NCBI GenBank assembly: GCA_002256705.1
Contig: NQJI01000002.1
Coordinates: forward strand, 1-19,172
DNA from: Methylococcaceae bacterium NSM2-1
GTDB lineage: Bacteria > Pseudomonadota > Gammaproteobacteria > Methylococcales > Methylomonadaceae
Reading direction: 5' to 3'
DNA length: 19,172 bases
In this document: one piece after another, positions 1-7,528 of the stretch
Layout of the letters: every line of letters starts with the position of its first letter
Position numbering within the stretch: position 1 is the stretch's first letter
Made by a program: the position numbers and the translations under genes
The notes under the pieces: model-generated
What the model saw: only the letters and a program-made list of their open reading frames with translations
What the model was told of the DNA's origin: nothing
Database searches by the model: none

Positions 1-637
1 AATCAACCGTTGCCGGTTTATCCAGAATGATCGCCGAAGGGCAAAAACTGACGGCTACCGCCTCTATGCCCTGCTCGCTTAACTGTTGTAAATACTGGTC
101 CCGGCTAATGCGCGCCAGATTGACACGTAAAGCCATGGGCGGTTGCTGGTTGTTTTCCAGCAGGATTTGCTGCGCCTGCTGCGGCCAATCCTGCTCAATT
201 TGCTTGATAAGCCAATCAGGATGGCTCACTGCGGCGTATTGCACGTTATCCGCTTTCTGCTCAAGACTATCCTGCTCTCTCAGATAGCCCCGTAACAGCG
301 CGTTAATGAGCGCTTTAGCCCATGGTTTTTTGCGGGCTGCCAGCACGGTTTCAGAGACGGCTGCATGTGGCTTTACCCGCATATATTTGAGTTGATACAA
401 ACCTACTAAAGCCAACGCCTTGACACCCAGGTCTTTAATTGGTTTATCCAGTAATTCACTTAAGATAAAATCCAGCCGATGATAGTATCTGCAAACGCCA
501 TAGCAGAGCGCTTGGATGAAAGCCCTGTCTTTGCCGGACTCAACCGACTGTAGCGCAGATTCCAGGGCTGCCGTTAAAGATTGGCCGTCCTGCAAAACAC
601 GTGACAATACCCGTGCCGCGATCAATCGTGTATTCAC
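1..637 (-). CDS. rsmB: 16S rRNA (cytosine-967-C5)-methyltransferase RsmB, N-terminal part
   Basis: RsmB methylates C967 of 16S rRNA using S-adenosylmethionine. About 212 codons are visible; the catalytic C-terminal part lies beyond the left edge. The N-terminal portion is the NusB-like RNA-binding domain, recognisable from ARVLSRVLQDGQSL, DRAFIQALCYGVCRYY, KALALVGLYQLKYM and KKPWAKALINALLRGYLRE, followed by the start of the methyltransferase part (ALRVNLARISRDQYL). The start is GTG at 637-635: an in-frame stop at 652-650 rules out anything further upstream, and the next candidate (TTG at 628) would remove conserved residues. It begins 7 nt after the fmt stop, so it is the third gene of def-fmt-rsmB and probably translationally coupled. 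The family call is firm; only the truncation limits it. Confidence 0.93.
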   Translation of the reverse strand, partial: MNTRLIAARVLSRVLQDGQSLTAALESALQSVESGKDRAFIQALCYGVCRYYHRLDFILSELLDKPIKDLGVKALALVGLYQLKYMRVKPHAAVSETVLAARKKPWAKALINALLRGYLREQDSLEQKADNVQYAAVSHPDWLIKQIEQDWPQQAQQILLENNQQPPMALRVNLARISRDQYLQQLSEQGIEAVAVSFCPSAIILDKPATVD

Positions 638-644
638 TGGGCGT

Positions 645-1616
645 TCAACCTACGACTGCAGGGATGCAGGAGGTAGGGCAACGCATGGAGCAGTTGCCGA
701 GTTTGACTCCATTAACATGATGAGCATTTAGAAACGCCTGAGCCGTCATGCGTTTCCCCCCTGGAAGCTGAACTTCATGCAAACGTAACCACCCTTTTCC
801 GGTTGCCACATCCATATTTTTGTTTACACAGCTCACGATACCCGGCTCTAAATCAGTATCTATCGCTATCGCCTCAGCCTGCCAGATGCGTAATACATTG
901 CCTTGATAAAGCGTCTGCGCCACAGGCCAGGCGTTCAAACCCCTGACTTTTAAAGCTATGGTGCTCGCTGATTGTTTCCAGTCGATGACTGCCTCGCTTT
1001 TTGTTAATTTTTCGGCGTAAGTCACCAAACTTTCATCTTGCAGCTCTGCGTGTAAAGTCCCCGCTTCCATTTGCGCCAGTACTTTACCCAAGCCTATCGC
1101 ACCCAGTTCGGCTAATTTATCATGTAAGTCGCTGGCGGTATCGCTGGCTCCAATAACATATTCTTCCTTGTGCAGCATATCACCTGCATCCAGTTTACGG
1201 ACTATCTGCATAATGGTGACGCCGGTTTTTTCATCACCTGCCATTAATGCCCGCTGGATGGGCGCGGCTCCGCGCCAACGCGGTAACAATGAGCCATGAA
1301 CATTAATACAACCCAGCCTGGGAACGTCCAGTACAGCTTGCGTTAAAATCATGCCGTAGGCGACCACCACCATAAGATCAGCATTAAAGGACCTTATTTG
1401 CTGTAAGTCTTCATCAGTCTTCAGGGTTAGCGGCTGAAACACAGGAATTGCGCACTTTAAAGCCAGCTCTTTAACCGGACTGATATGTCTGTGCCGTCCT
1501 CTGCCTGCCGGGCGATCGGGCTGTGTATATACGCCACATACTTCGTGTTTGGAAGCCAGCAGCATTTGCAAGCTGGGTACGGCAAAGTCCGGGGTTCCGG
1601 CAAAAATAATCTTCAT
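645..1616 (-). CDS. fmt: Methionyl-tRNA formyltransferase
   Basis: Fmt formylates the methionine of initiator Met-tRNA with 10-formyltetrahydrofolate, giving the fMet-tRNA used for translation initiation. The 323 residues are close to the E. coli length (315). The N-terminal formyltransferase domain begins MKIIFAGTPDFAVPSL; the catalytic triad is visible as N105 and H107 in INVHGSLLPRWRGAAPIQ and D143 in LDAGD. A C-terminal OB-like domain follows from about residue 210 (KSEAVIDWKQSA, VRGLNAWP). The ATG start lies 2 nt after the def stop. The protein carries about 14 extra residues (NCSMRCPTSCIPAVVG) after the usual VKLG-like end; they run almost to the rsmB start and have no recognisable function. 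Def removes the formyl group that Fmt adds, so the pair is functionally linked. Confidence 0.97.
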   Translation of the reverse strand: MKIIFAGTPDFAVPSLQMLLASKHEVCGVYTQPDRPAGRGRHRHISPVKELALKCAIPVFQPLTLKTDEDLQQIRSFNADLMVVVAYGMILTQAVLDVPRLGCINVHGSLLPRWRGAAPIQRALMAGDEKTGVTIMQIVRKLDAGDMLHKEEYVIGASDTASDLHDKLAELGAIGLGKVLAQMEAGTLHAELQDESLVTYAEKLTKSEAVIDWKQSASTIALKVRGLNAWPVAQTLYQGNVLRIWQAEAIAIDTDLEPGIVSCVNKNMDVATGKGWLRLHEVQLPGGKRMTAQAFLNAHHVNGVKLGNCSMRCPTSCIPAVVG

Positions 1617-1618
1617 GA

Positions 1619-2125
1619 TCAGCTATGTTCCATCTTATGAATCTTTTCCAACTTTTTCTTAATCCTCTGCCGTTTTAATGACGAAATATAATCAACAAAC
1701 AATTTTCCATTCAAGTGATCTATTTCGTGTTGTACGCACACCGCGAGCAAATCCCTGGCCTCAAATTCAAAAGACTGGCCTTCTCTGTTAAGCGCTTTTA
1801 CTCTGATATGCTCTGCCCGCTTTACCTTTTCAAAAAAACCGGGCACGGAAAGACAGCCTTCTTCGGATTCCTTGATGCCGTCCTTTTCAATGATTTCAGG
1901 ATTTATTAAAAACAAGGGAGCATCTTTTTCTTCACTGACATCAATGACGATGACCCGTTGATGTATATCCACCTGGGTAGCGGCCAACCCTACGCCATGC
2001 GATTGATACATTGTTTCGAGCATATCATCGACTAACTTTTTGATTTTATCATCGACCGTTTTAACCACTGCGGCTTTTTTACGCAATCGTTCGTCCGGAA
2101 ACTCGAGAATAGTTAAAATACTCAA
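1619..2125 (-). CDS. def: Peptide deformylase
   Basis: Def is a metal-dependent amidase that removes the N-formyl group from nascent proteins. All three metal-site motifs are present: [16 protein letters not shown] (ligand C91) and QHEIDH (H133, E134, H137). The chosen start is TTG at 2125-2123. It gives [16 protein letters not shown], which aligns from its first residue with E. coli Def (MSVLQVLHIPDERLRK), gives 168 residues against 169 in E. coli, and has a GGAG Shine-Dalgarno sequence 6 nt upstream (2135-2132). A GTG at 2137 would add four residues but would use up that ribosome site. It is first in the def-fmt-rsmB operon and divergent from the tsaP-dprA-smg-topA run. Confidence 0.96.
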   Translation of the reverse strand: MSILTILEFPDERLRKKAAVVKTVDDKIKKLVDDMLETMYQSHGVGLAATQVDIHQRVIVIDVSEEKDAPLFLINPEIIEKDGIKESEEGCLSVPGFFEKVKRAEHIRVKALNREGQSFEFEARDLLAVCVQHEIDHLNGKLFVDYISSLKRQRIKKKLEKIHKMEHS

Positions 2126-2162
2126 CAAACTCTCCACTAAAAATAATTGAATACTGGAATTC

Positions 2163-2178
2163 TATATGAATTCATATA
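2163..2178. promoter_or_regulatory. Perfect 16-bp palindrome in the divergent def / tsaP promoter region
   Basis: The 57 bases between the divergent def and LysM genes hold an exact self-complementary 16-mer, TATATGAATTCATATA. It is AT-rich and could overlap -10 elements in both directions or act as a dimeric operator. No convincing -35 and -10 pair could be assigned on either strand, so the regulatory role is inference. Confidence 0.35.
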
Positions 2179-2182
2179 AACT

Positions 2183-3292
2183 TTGAATGCAGTTTTTGGA
2201 TTTATGATTCCTTTCTTCATCAGTATAAATACATGGGCAGAAGAAATACAATTAAACCCTGCTCATCCAGACCAATATACCGTTGTCAAAGGTGATACTT
2301 TATGGGATATATCGGGTAAATTTTTAAACCATCCCTGGCAATGGCCTGAACTATGGAGTAACAACTCTCAAATCAACAATCCGCACCTGATTTATCCGGG
2401 CGATACTATTAATTTTGCCATCGTAAACGGAAGGCCACAGCTTAGTTTGTCCAGAAATGAACAACAAACCCATTCTCCATCTGATTCCACCTGCGTTCTT
2501 AGTGAGGAAGCTGTAAAAAATGGCCGAACCAGCTTTGCCGTTTCCGAAGAGGGGAAGCTATTACCCTGTATTCGGGAAACCATAATCAAACAGGCGATTG
2601 AATTAATCCCTGCTGAGTCTATAGCGCAATTTTTAACCTCACCCAAAGTTGTGGCAGAAAACGAACTCAACAACGCGCCTTATGTTGTTGACTTTGCCGG
2701 AGAACATCTCATTGCGGGCGCGGGTGACAGACTTTATGTACGCTCCATAACCCAACCTGGCAGCCTGTTATATACCCTTTACCGCTCGGGAGATACCTAT
2801 GTTAGCCCTGAAACCGGGGAAATCCTGGGGTACGAGGCTGAATATATTGCCGACACCACACTGCAACAGACAGGCGACCCGGCAACATTATTAATCACCA
2901 AATCAAACAGTGAGATTCGCAGAGGTGACCGGATAATGCCTAAAACTGAGGAAGAGGTTATCTTGAATTATTTCCCAAGGCCGCCAGAAAAAAGCATAAA
3001 AGGCAGCATTATCAGCGTTCTTGGCGGCGTTTCTCAAATAGGGCTGTATAATGTAGTTGTTATCGACAAAGGCGCTAAAGATGGCCTTCTTGCCGGACAT
3101 GAGCTGGCTATATATCAACGTGGAAATAGTATCAATGACCCCTACAGCCCGGTTAATAACGACATTGTTAAACTTCCCGATGATATTGCCGGCACACTTA
3201 TGGTTTTTCGCCCCTTTGAGCGCGTCAGTTACGCTCTGGTTATGAAAGCCACTCAGGCCATTCACATTTTAGATAAAGTCCAAACCCGCTGA
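2183..3292 (+). CDS. tsaP: LysM peptidoglycan-binding protein, TsaP-like
   Basis: This is an exported LysM protein. The first 19 residues are a hydrophobic leader ending TWA, with probable cleavage before EE, although the leader lacks the usual positive charge. A LysM domain occupies residues 32-80 (YTVVKGDTLWDISGKFL to LIYPGDTINF). The rest (about 140-369) resembles the long C-terminal region of TsaP, the protein that in Pseudomonas and Neisseria anchors the type IV pilus secretin to peptidoglycan. Position supports this: in Pseudomonas the tsaP gene lies between def/fmt and dprA. No pilus genes are in the window, so the role is inferred. The start is TTG at 2183, because an in-frame stop at 2177 blocks longer forms; ATG at 2204 is the alternative and would shorten the leader to 12 residues. 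Neither start has a good ribosome site. Confidence 0.8.
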   Translation: MNAVFGFMIPFFISINTWAEEIQLNPAHPDQYTVVKGDTLWDISGKFLNHPWQWPELWSNNSQINNPHLIYPGDTINFAIVNGRPQLSLSRNEQQTHSPSDSTCVLSEEAVKNGRTSFAVSEEGKLLPCIRETIIKQAIELIPAESIAQFLTSPKVVAENELNNAPYVVDFAGEHLIAGAGDRLYVRSITQPGSLLYTLYRSGDTYVSPETGEILGYEAEYIADTTLQQTGDPATLLITKSNSEIRRGDRIMPKTEEEVILNYFPRPPEKSIKGSIISVLGGVSQIGLYNVVVIDKGAKDGLLAGHELAIYQRGNSINDPYSPVNNDIVKLPDDIAGTLMVFRPFERVSYALVMKATQAIHILDKVQTR

Positions 3293-3342
3293 ATATTACA
3301 ACACAACAAACGGACGACGACATAAAATACTGGCTTGCCCTA

Positions 3343-4395
3343 TTGCGCGCGCCAGGTATCGGTTGTCGGACATTTCTTAGGCTGCTGCAAACTCATACAC
3401 CAGCGCAGTTATTTGCAGAATCGGCATCAACACTTTCGGCTTTAGGCTTAAAAAGTGATATTATCCATGTTATTAAAAACCCAGACTGGGCAATGATAGA
3501 TTATGATCTGTCCTGGCTGGAACAAAAAAATAACGGTGTTATCACCTTTAATAATCCAAACTATCCTTCGCAGTTAAAGGAAATTGCGGACCCGCCGCCG
3601 GTTTTGTTTGTACGCGGCAATCCCGAGTTATTGTCGTTACCCCAAATTGCCATCGTTGGCAGTCGCAATCCCTCGTCTATGGGCGAGGAAACTGCCTTCA
3701 ACTTTGCCAAAACGCTTAGCCATCATGGTTTTGTCATCACCAGTGGACTGGCTTTAGGCATAGATGGCGCCAGTCATCGAGGTGCCTTAAATGCGAAAGG
3801 TTATACCGTTGCAGTCGCAGGAACCGGACTGGACCGCGTCTATCCTGCACGGCATAAAGAGTTAGCCACTGAAATTGTCAATACCGGCGTGATGATTTCA
3901 GAGTTTCCACCCGGCACTACCGCCAAAGCTAACCATTTTCCGAGGCGTAACCGCATTATCAGCGGCTTGTGCCAGGGTTTACTGGTTGTTGAAGCCGCCA
4001 AACAGAGCGGTTCATTAATTACAGCACGGTTGGCTTTAGAACAAAACCGTGAAGTTTTTGCTATCCCTGGCTCTATTCATAATCCTCTGGCACGAGGTTG
4101 CAATGCACTGATCCGTGAAGGCGCAAAACTTGTCGAAACTACCCAGGATATTCTTGAAGAATTAAATCAATATTATCAACAAGATGAGAAATTACCACCA
4201 TTCACTATGCAATCAACACTTGACCTGGAGCAACAAACATTATTGAATCGTGTCATGTTTAGCCCAACTTCTATTGATAATCTGGTTGAAAATACCGGCG
4301 AATCTGTTGAAGTTATTTCCTCAATGCTACTGATTCTGGAACTACAAGGTTACCTAGAAGCGACCGCTGGCGGTTGCTATGTCCGAATAAAATAA
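3343..4395 (+). CDS. dprA: DNA-processing protein DprA (Smf)
   Basis: DprA protects incoming single-stranded DNA and loads RecA during natural transformation. The Rossmann-like core is clear: VGSRNPSSMGEETAFNFA, FVITSGLALGIDGASHRGAL, GTGLDRVYPARHKELA, FPRRNRIISGL, EAAKQSGSLITARLALEQ and FAIPGSIHNPLARGCNALI. A C-terminal winged-helix (DML1-like) domain follows at about 285-350. The coordinates use TTG at 3343, the first standard start. The frame stays open upstream to 3277, and the codons before 3343 encode DDDIKYWLALL, which looks like the usual DprA N-terminus, with no ATG, GTG or TTG in that stretch. The true start may therefore be ATT at 3295 or CTG at 3289, directly at the tsaP stop. The next gene, smg, begins 15 nt downstream. 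Confidence 0.93.
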   Translation: MRAPGIGCRTFLRLLQTHTPAQLFAESASTLSALGLKSDIIHVIKNPDWAMIDYDLSWLEQKNNGVITFNNPNYPSQLKEIADPPPVLFVRGNPELLSLPQIAIVGSRNPSSMGEETAFNFAKTLSHHGFVITSGLALGIDGASHRGALNAKGYTVAVAGTGLDRVYPARHKELATEIVNTGVMISEFPPGTTAKANHFPRRNRIISGLCQGLLVVEAAKQSGSLITARLALEQNREVFAIPGSIHNPLARGCNALIREGAKLVETTQDILEELNQYYQQDEKLPPFTMQSTLDLEQQTLLNRVMFSPTSIDNLVENTGESVEVISSMLLILELQGYLEATAGGCYVRIK

Positions 4396-4410
4396 TTAGC
4401 AAACACCTTT

Positions 4411-4878
4411 ATGAAAGAAAATATTTTTGATGTCCTGATGTATTTATTTGAAAATTATATGGAAGATGAAATTGAAACACTTCCTGATAGCGATGATATC
4501 AGAACAGAATTACTGGAAGCAGGTTTTGAGTCTTGCGAGGTTAACAAAGCGTTCGATTGGCTCGATTCACTTAGCCTGCAACGAGCCATAAAGCCTACCG
4601 TTACTCCCGCATTTCGCATTTTCTGCGCTCAGGAAATAGAAAAACTTGACCTTGAATGCCGAAATCTAATTATGTTTCTTGAACAAAACGGCATTTTAAA
4701 TTCAGCCAACCGGGAAATTGTCATTGATCGGGCTATGGCACTGGAAAATGAAGAGATATCAATGGAAAAACTGAAATGGATCGTGTTGATGGTCTTGCTA
4801 AGTCAGCCTGATGAGGAAATTGCTTTTTCCAGAATGGAAGATATTGTCTATGATCTCGTCCCTACTTATTTACATTAA
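4411..4878 (+). CDS. smg: Smg family protein (DUF494)
   Basis: This 155-residue acidic protein matches the Smg family in length (E. coli 157) and sequence: MKENIFDVLMYLFENYMEDE at the N-terminus, a helical middle (EVNKAFDWLDSL, FRIFCAQEIEKLDLECRNLIMFLEQNGILN) and a C-terminal IDRAMALENEEISMEKLKWIVLMVLLSQPDEE. The biochemical function is not established; Smg genes usually accompany dprA, as here. It starts 15 nt after dprA and is probably co-transcribed. No clear ribosome site is visible before the ATG. A CAAGGT-type inverted repeat begins directly after its stop codon. Confidence 0.93.
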   Translation: MKENIFDVLMYLFENYMEDEIETLPDSDDIRTELLEAGFESCEVNKAFDWLDSLSLQRAIKPTVTPAFRIFCAQEIEKLDLECRNLIMFLEQNGILNSANREIVIDRAMALENEEISMEKLKWIVLMVLLSQPDEEIAFSRMEDIVYDLVPTYLH

Positions 4879-4883
4879 CATAG

Positions 4884-4945
4884 AAGGTTCAAGGTGCAAG
4901 GTACAAGGTGAAAAATGCATCATCTTGCCCCCTACCTTGAACCTT
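4884..4945. repeat. CAAGGT-type imperfect palindromic repeat between smg and topA
   Basis: AAGGTTCAAGGT (4884-4895) is the exact reverse complement of ACCTTGAACCTT (4934-4945). GCAAG (4896-4900) also pairs with CTTGC (4924-4928), with a 5-nt bulge on the right arm. The left arm is made of short CAAGGT direct units. There is no run of T after the stem, so it looks like a dispersed palindromic repeat rather than a classic terminator, although it could still affect smg-topA transcription. A related sequence lies at 18985-19025. Confidence 0.75.
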
Positions 4946-4976
4946 TAACCTTAAATCCTTGAATCTGTTTAATTAA

Positions 4977-7301
4977 ATGAGTAAGAATCTTGTCATTGTA
5001 GAATCGCCTGCAAAAGCAAAAACCATAGAGAAGTATTTAGGCAAAGACTTTCAGGTTTTAGCCTCTTATGGACACGTCCGCGACCTTATTCCCAAAGAAG
5101 GAGCCGTTGACCCGGATAATGACTTTGCCATGAAATATGAAGTCATTGATCGCAATCAACGTCACGTTCAGGCTATCAGTAAAGCACTTAAGTCAGCAGA
5201 TACCTTATATCTTGCAACCGACCCCGATAGAGAAGGCGAAGCCATTTCCTGGCATTTATATGAGCTACTGAAAGAAAAAAAATTGCTCAAAGACAAACCG
5301 GTGCATCGGGTAGTTTTTCATGAAATTACCAAGAAAGCGGTCACTGAAGCGATTGCCCACCCGGAGAAGTTGGCCACCAATTTAATCAACGCCCAGCAGG
5401 CACGTCGAGCCCTGGATTATCTGGTTGGTTTTAATCTATCGCCCTTGTTATGGAAAAAAATCCGCAGAGGCCTGTCTGCTGGCCGCGTACAAAGCCCTGC
5501 ATTACGCATGATAGTTGAGCGCGAACTGGAAATTGAAGCCTTTAAAACACGTGAATACTGGACTATTGACGCTGCATTGACAGCGCATGAACAAGCCTTT
5601 AAAGCCAAGTTGACCCATTTTGATGGCGAAAAGCTGACTCAATTCAGTATTACCAGTGAAGCACAGGCAAAAAAAACCAAACAAACTCTATTAACCGCTG
5701 CAGATGGTCAGTTACTGGTTGCCAAACTTGAAAAGAAGCAGCAAAAACGCAACCCTGCTCCGCCTTTCACAACCTCGACTCTGCAACAGGAAGCCTCACG
5801 TAAATTGGGTTTTACTACCAAACGCACCATGATAGTTGCGCAACAACTGTATGAAGGAATTGATATAGGTGGCGAAACAGCCGGCCTGATTACCTACATG
5901 CGTACGGATTCGGTTAATTTATCGGTAGAAGCGGTCGAGGAAATACGTGGACTGATTGCAGAAAATTACGGCGCAAAAAATGTGCCCAAAGAACCCAGGC
6001 TGTTTAAAACCAAATCAAAAAATGCCCAGGAAGCTCATGAAGCGATACGCCCTACATCGCCTCGATATTTGCCCATCCAGATAAAAAACCACCTCAGTGT
6101 TGAACAATACAAACTGTACGATCTGATCTGGAAACGCACCATAGCCTGCCAGATGATTCATGCCACCCTTAATATGGTCGCCGTTGATCTAAGCTGCGGC
6201 GATGGCAAACACATATTCAGAGCGACAGGCTCTACCATTGCCACACCCGGATTTATGGCCGTTTACCTGGAAGGAAAAGATGACAGCAAAGAAAGTGACG
6301 ACAAGGAAAGTTTTTTGCCGCCGCTGGAGGAAGGCCGTCCAGTGCCTCTCAATGACATCATTGCCGGTCAACATTTTACCGAGCCACCGCCCCGTTACGG
6401 CGAGGCCAGTCTGGTAAAATCTCTGGAAGAATACGGTATCGGCCGACCATCAACTTATGCATCGATTATTTCGACCCTGCAAAACCGTGAATATGTCACC
6501 CTGGACAACAAACGCTTTTACCCTACCGATGTCGGCAGAATCGTAAATAAATTTCTGACTGAACACTTTACCAAATATGTCGATTATGATTTTACGGCTA
6601 ATCTGGAAGATGAACTGGATGCGGTTTCCCGGGGGGAGAAAGACTGGATTCCATTAATGCACGAATTCTGGAAACCATTTTACTCAATGATTCAAGAAAA
6701 AGATGCAAGTGTCCAGCGTAAAGATGTTACTCAGGAAGCCATCGATGAAAAATGTCCCGAATGTGGGAGCCCACTATCAATCCGCTTGGGGAGAAATGGT
6801 CGATTCATAGGCTGCACCAATTATCCTGAATGCTCCTATACTCGAAATTTGAATGATGACATAAGCGCTTCCGATGAACCCGAAGTTGTAGAAGGTCGAG
6901 TCTGTCCTCAATGCGAATCGCCGTTAGTTTTCAAAACAGGTCGCTATGGTAAATTCATCGGCTGTAGTGCTTATCCAAAATGCAAGCATATTGAGCCTTT
7001 GGAAAAGCCCGTGGATACCGGCGTTGAATGCCCCCAATGCAAAAAAGGGACCATCCTTAGGCGCAAATCACGCAATGGAAAAATATTTTACTCCTGCTCG
7101 GGCTATCCAAAATGTAATTACGCACTCTGGAATACTCCGATTAAAGAAAGCTGCCCGGAATGTAATTGGCCTATTTTGACGATAAAAGAGACAAAAAGAC
7201 GTGGAGTCGAAAAAGTCTGTCCGCAAAAAGAATGCAGCTATGCCACTCCGTATGAAGGTGATCCGGCAGATGTACAAGGACCTAAAGGAGCCGTTACTTA
7301 A
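4977..7301 (+). CDS. topA: DNA topoisomerase I (type IA)
   Basis: TopA relaxes negatively supercoiled DNA by cutting one strand. At 774 residues it is shorter than the E. coli enzyme (865). The TOPRIM domain is at about 1-125 (LVIVESPAKAKTIEKYLG, with acidic triad D82, D84 and E86 in DPDREGE). The cleavage/rejoining core contains the active-site tyrosine Y307 in ITYMRTDS, and EEYGIGRPSTYASII is also present. The C-terminus carries four cysteine-pair zinc-ribbon units, starting CPECGSPLSIRLGRNGRFIGC, CPQCESPLVFKTGRYGKF, CPQCKKGTILRRKSRNGK and CPECNWPILTIKE, which bind DNA in this family. The ATG start gives the canonical MSKNLVIVESPAKAKTIEKYLG. It follows smg after a 98-bp gap holding a palindromic repeat, and a second repeat element begins at the base after its stop. 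Confidence 0.98.
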   Translation: MSKNLVIVESPAKAKTIEKYLGKDFQVLASYGHVRDLIPKEGAVDPDNDFAMKYEVIDRNQRHVQAISKALKSADTLYLATDPDREGEAISWHLYELLKEKKLLKDKPVHRVVFHEITKKAVTEAIAHPEKLATNLINAQQARRALDYLVGFNLSPLLWKKIRRGLSAGRVQSPALRMIVERELEIEAFKTREYWTIDAALTAHEQAFKAKLTHFDGEKLTQFSITSEAQAKKTKQTLLTAADGQLLVAKLEKKQQKRNPAPPFTTSTLQQEASRKLGFTTKRTMIVAQQLYEGIDIGGETAGLITYMRTDSVNLSVEAVEEIRGLIAENYGAKNVPKEPRLFKTKSKNAQEAHEAIRPTSPRYLPIQIKNHLSVEQYKLYDLIWKRTIACQMIHATLNMVAVDLSCGDGKHIFRATGSTIATPGFMAVYLEGKDDSKESDDKESFLPPLEEGRPVPLNDIIAGQHFTEPPPRYGEASLVKSLEEYGIGRPSTYASIISTLQNREYVTLDNKRFYPTDVGRIVNKFLTEHFTKYVDYDFTANLEDELDAVSRGEKDWIPLMHEFWKPFYSMIQEKDASVQRKDVTQEAIDEKCPECGSPLSIRLGRNGRFIGCTNYPECSYTRNLNDDISASDEPEVVEGRVCPQCESPLVFKTGRYGKFIGCSAYPKCKHIEPLEKPVDTGVECPQCKKGTILRRKSRNGKIFYSCSGYPKCNYALWNTPIKESCPECNWPILTIKETKRRGVEKVCPQKECSYATPYEGDPADVQGPKGAVT

Positions 7302-7412
7302 GGTAACTCGCAAAAATACCCCACTGTCACAGTTGCCACAGATTCACAGGTTCACAAATTATAAATATATTTAATCTGTGAATCTGTGGCGGTTTATTTG
7401 TTGCGATTTATC
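7302..7412. repeat. Palindromic dispersed repeat, intact copy (copy 1)
   Basis: This 111-bp element starts directly after the topA stop. Its centre is an exact 14-bp inverted repeat, CCACAGATTCACAG (7336-7349) against CTGTGAATCTGTGG (7376-7389), separated by AT-rich sequence. The outer ends are GGTAACTCGCAA and, in reverse complement, GATAAATCGCAA. The reverse complement of the whole unit matches the two halves of the element at 9221-9456. It encodes nothing and could be a MITE-like or REP-like unit, or a structured RNA. Confidence 0.8.
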
Positions 7413-7464
7413 TAAGCTAAACGTTCATCACTGCCAGAACCTGCAAGCCATCACTAATACGAGC

Positions 7465-7500
7465 ATTATCTATATTATCTATATTATCTATATTATCTAT
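7465..7500 (+). repeat. Four exact tandem copies of a 9-bp unit upstream of srkA
   Basis: ATTATCTAT is repeated four times without mismatch at 7465-7473, 7474-7482, 7483-7491 and 7492-7500, ending one base before a possible srkA start at 7502 and 28 bases before the preferred start at 7529. Each junction yields TATATTAT, which resembles a -10 element. A change in copy number would alter promoter or leader spacing without shifting the reading frame. Confidence 0.9.
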
Positions 7501-7528
7501 AATGAGTATTCAAGGTTACAATAACATT

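Noticed and set aside
27..287. Plus-strand 86-codon open frame at the left edge
   Set aside because: The opposite strand encodes well-conserved RsmB sequence; this is an antisense shadow.
645..690. Frameshift at the end of fmt suggested by its unusual C-terminal tail
   Set aside because: The conserved core is complete, and no alternative frame restores a known C-terminus; a short variable tail is simpler.
2903..3265. 120-codon minus-strand open frame inside the LysM gene
   Set aside because: It lies wholly within a plus-strand gene with clear domain features, has no ribosome site and no recognisable family.
7302..7412. Possible CRISPR-like repeat because of repeated CACAGATTCACAG sequence
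   Set aside because: There are only two arms in inverted orientation, no regular spacers and no cas genes; it is a palindromic repeat.
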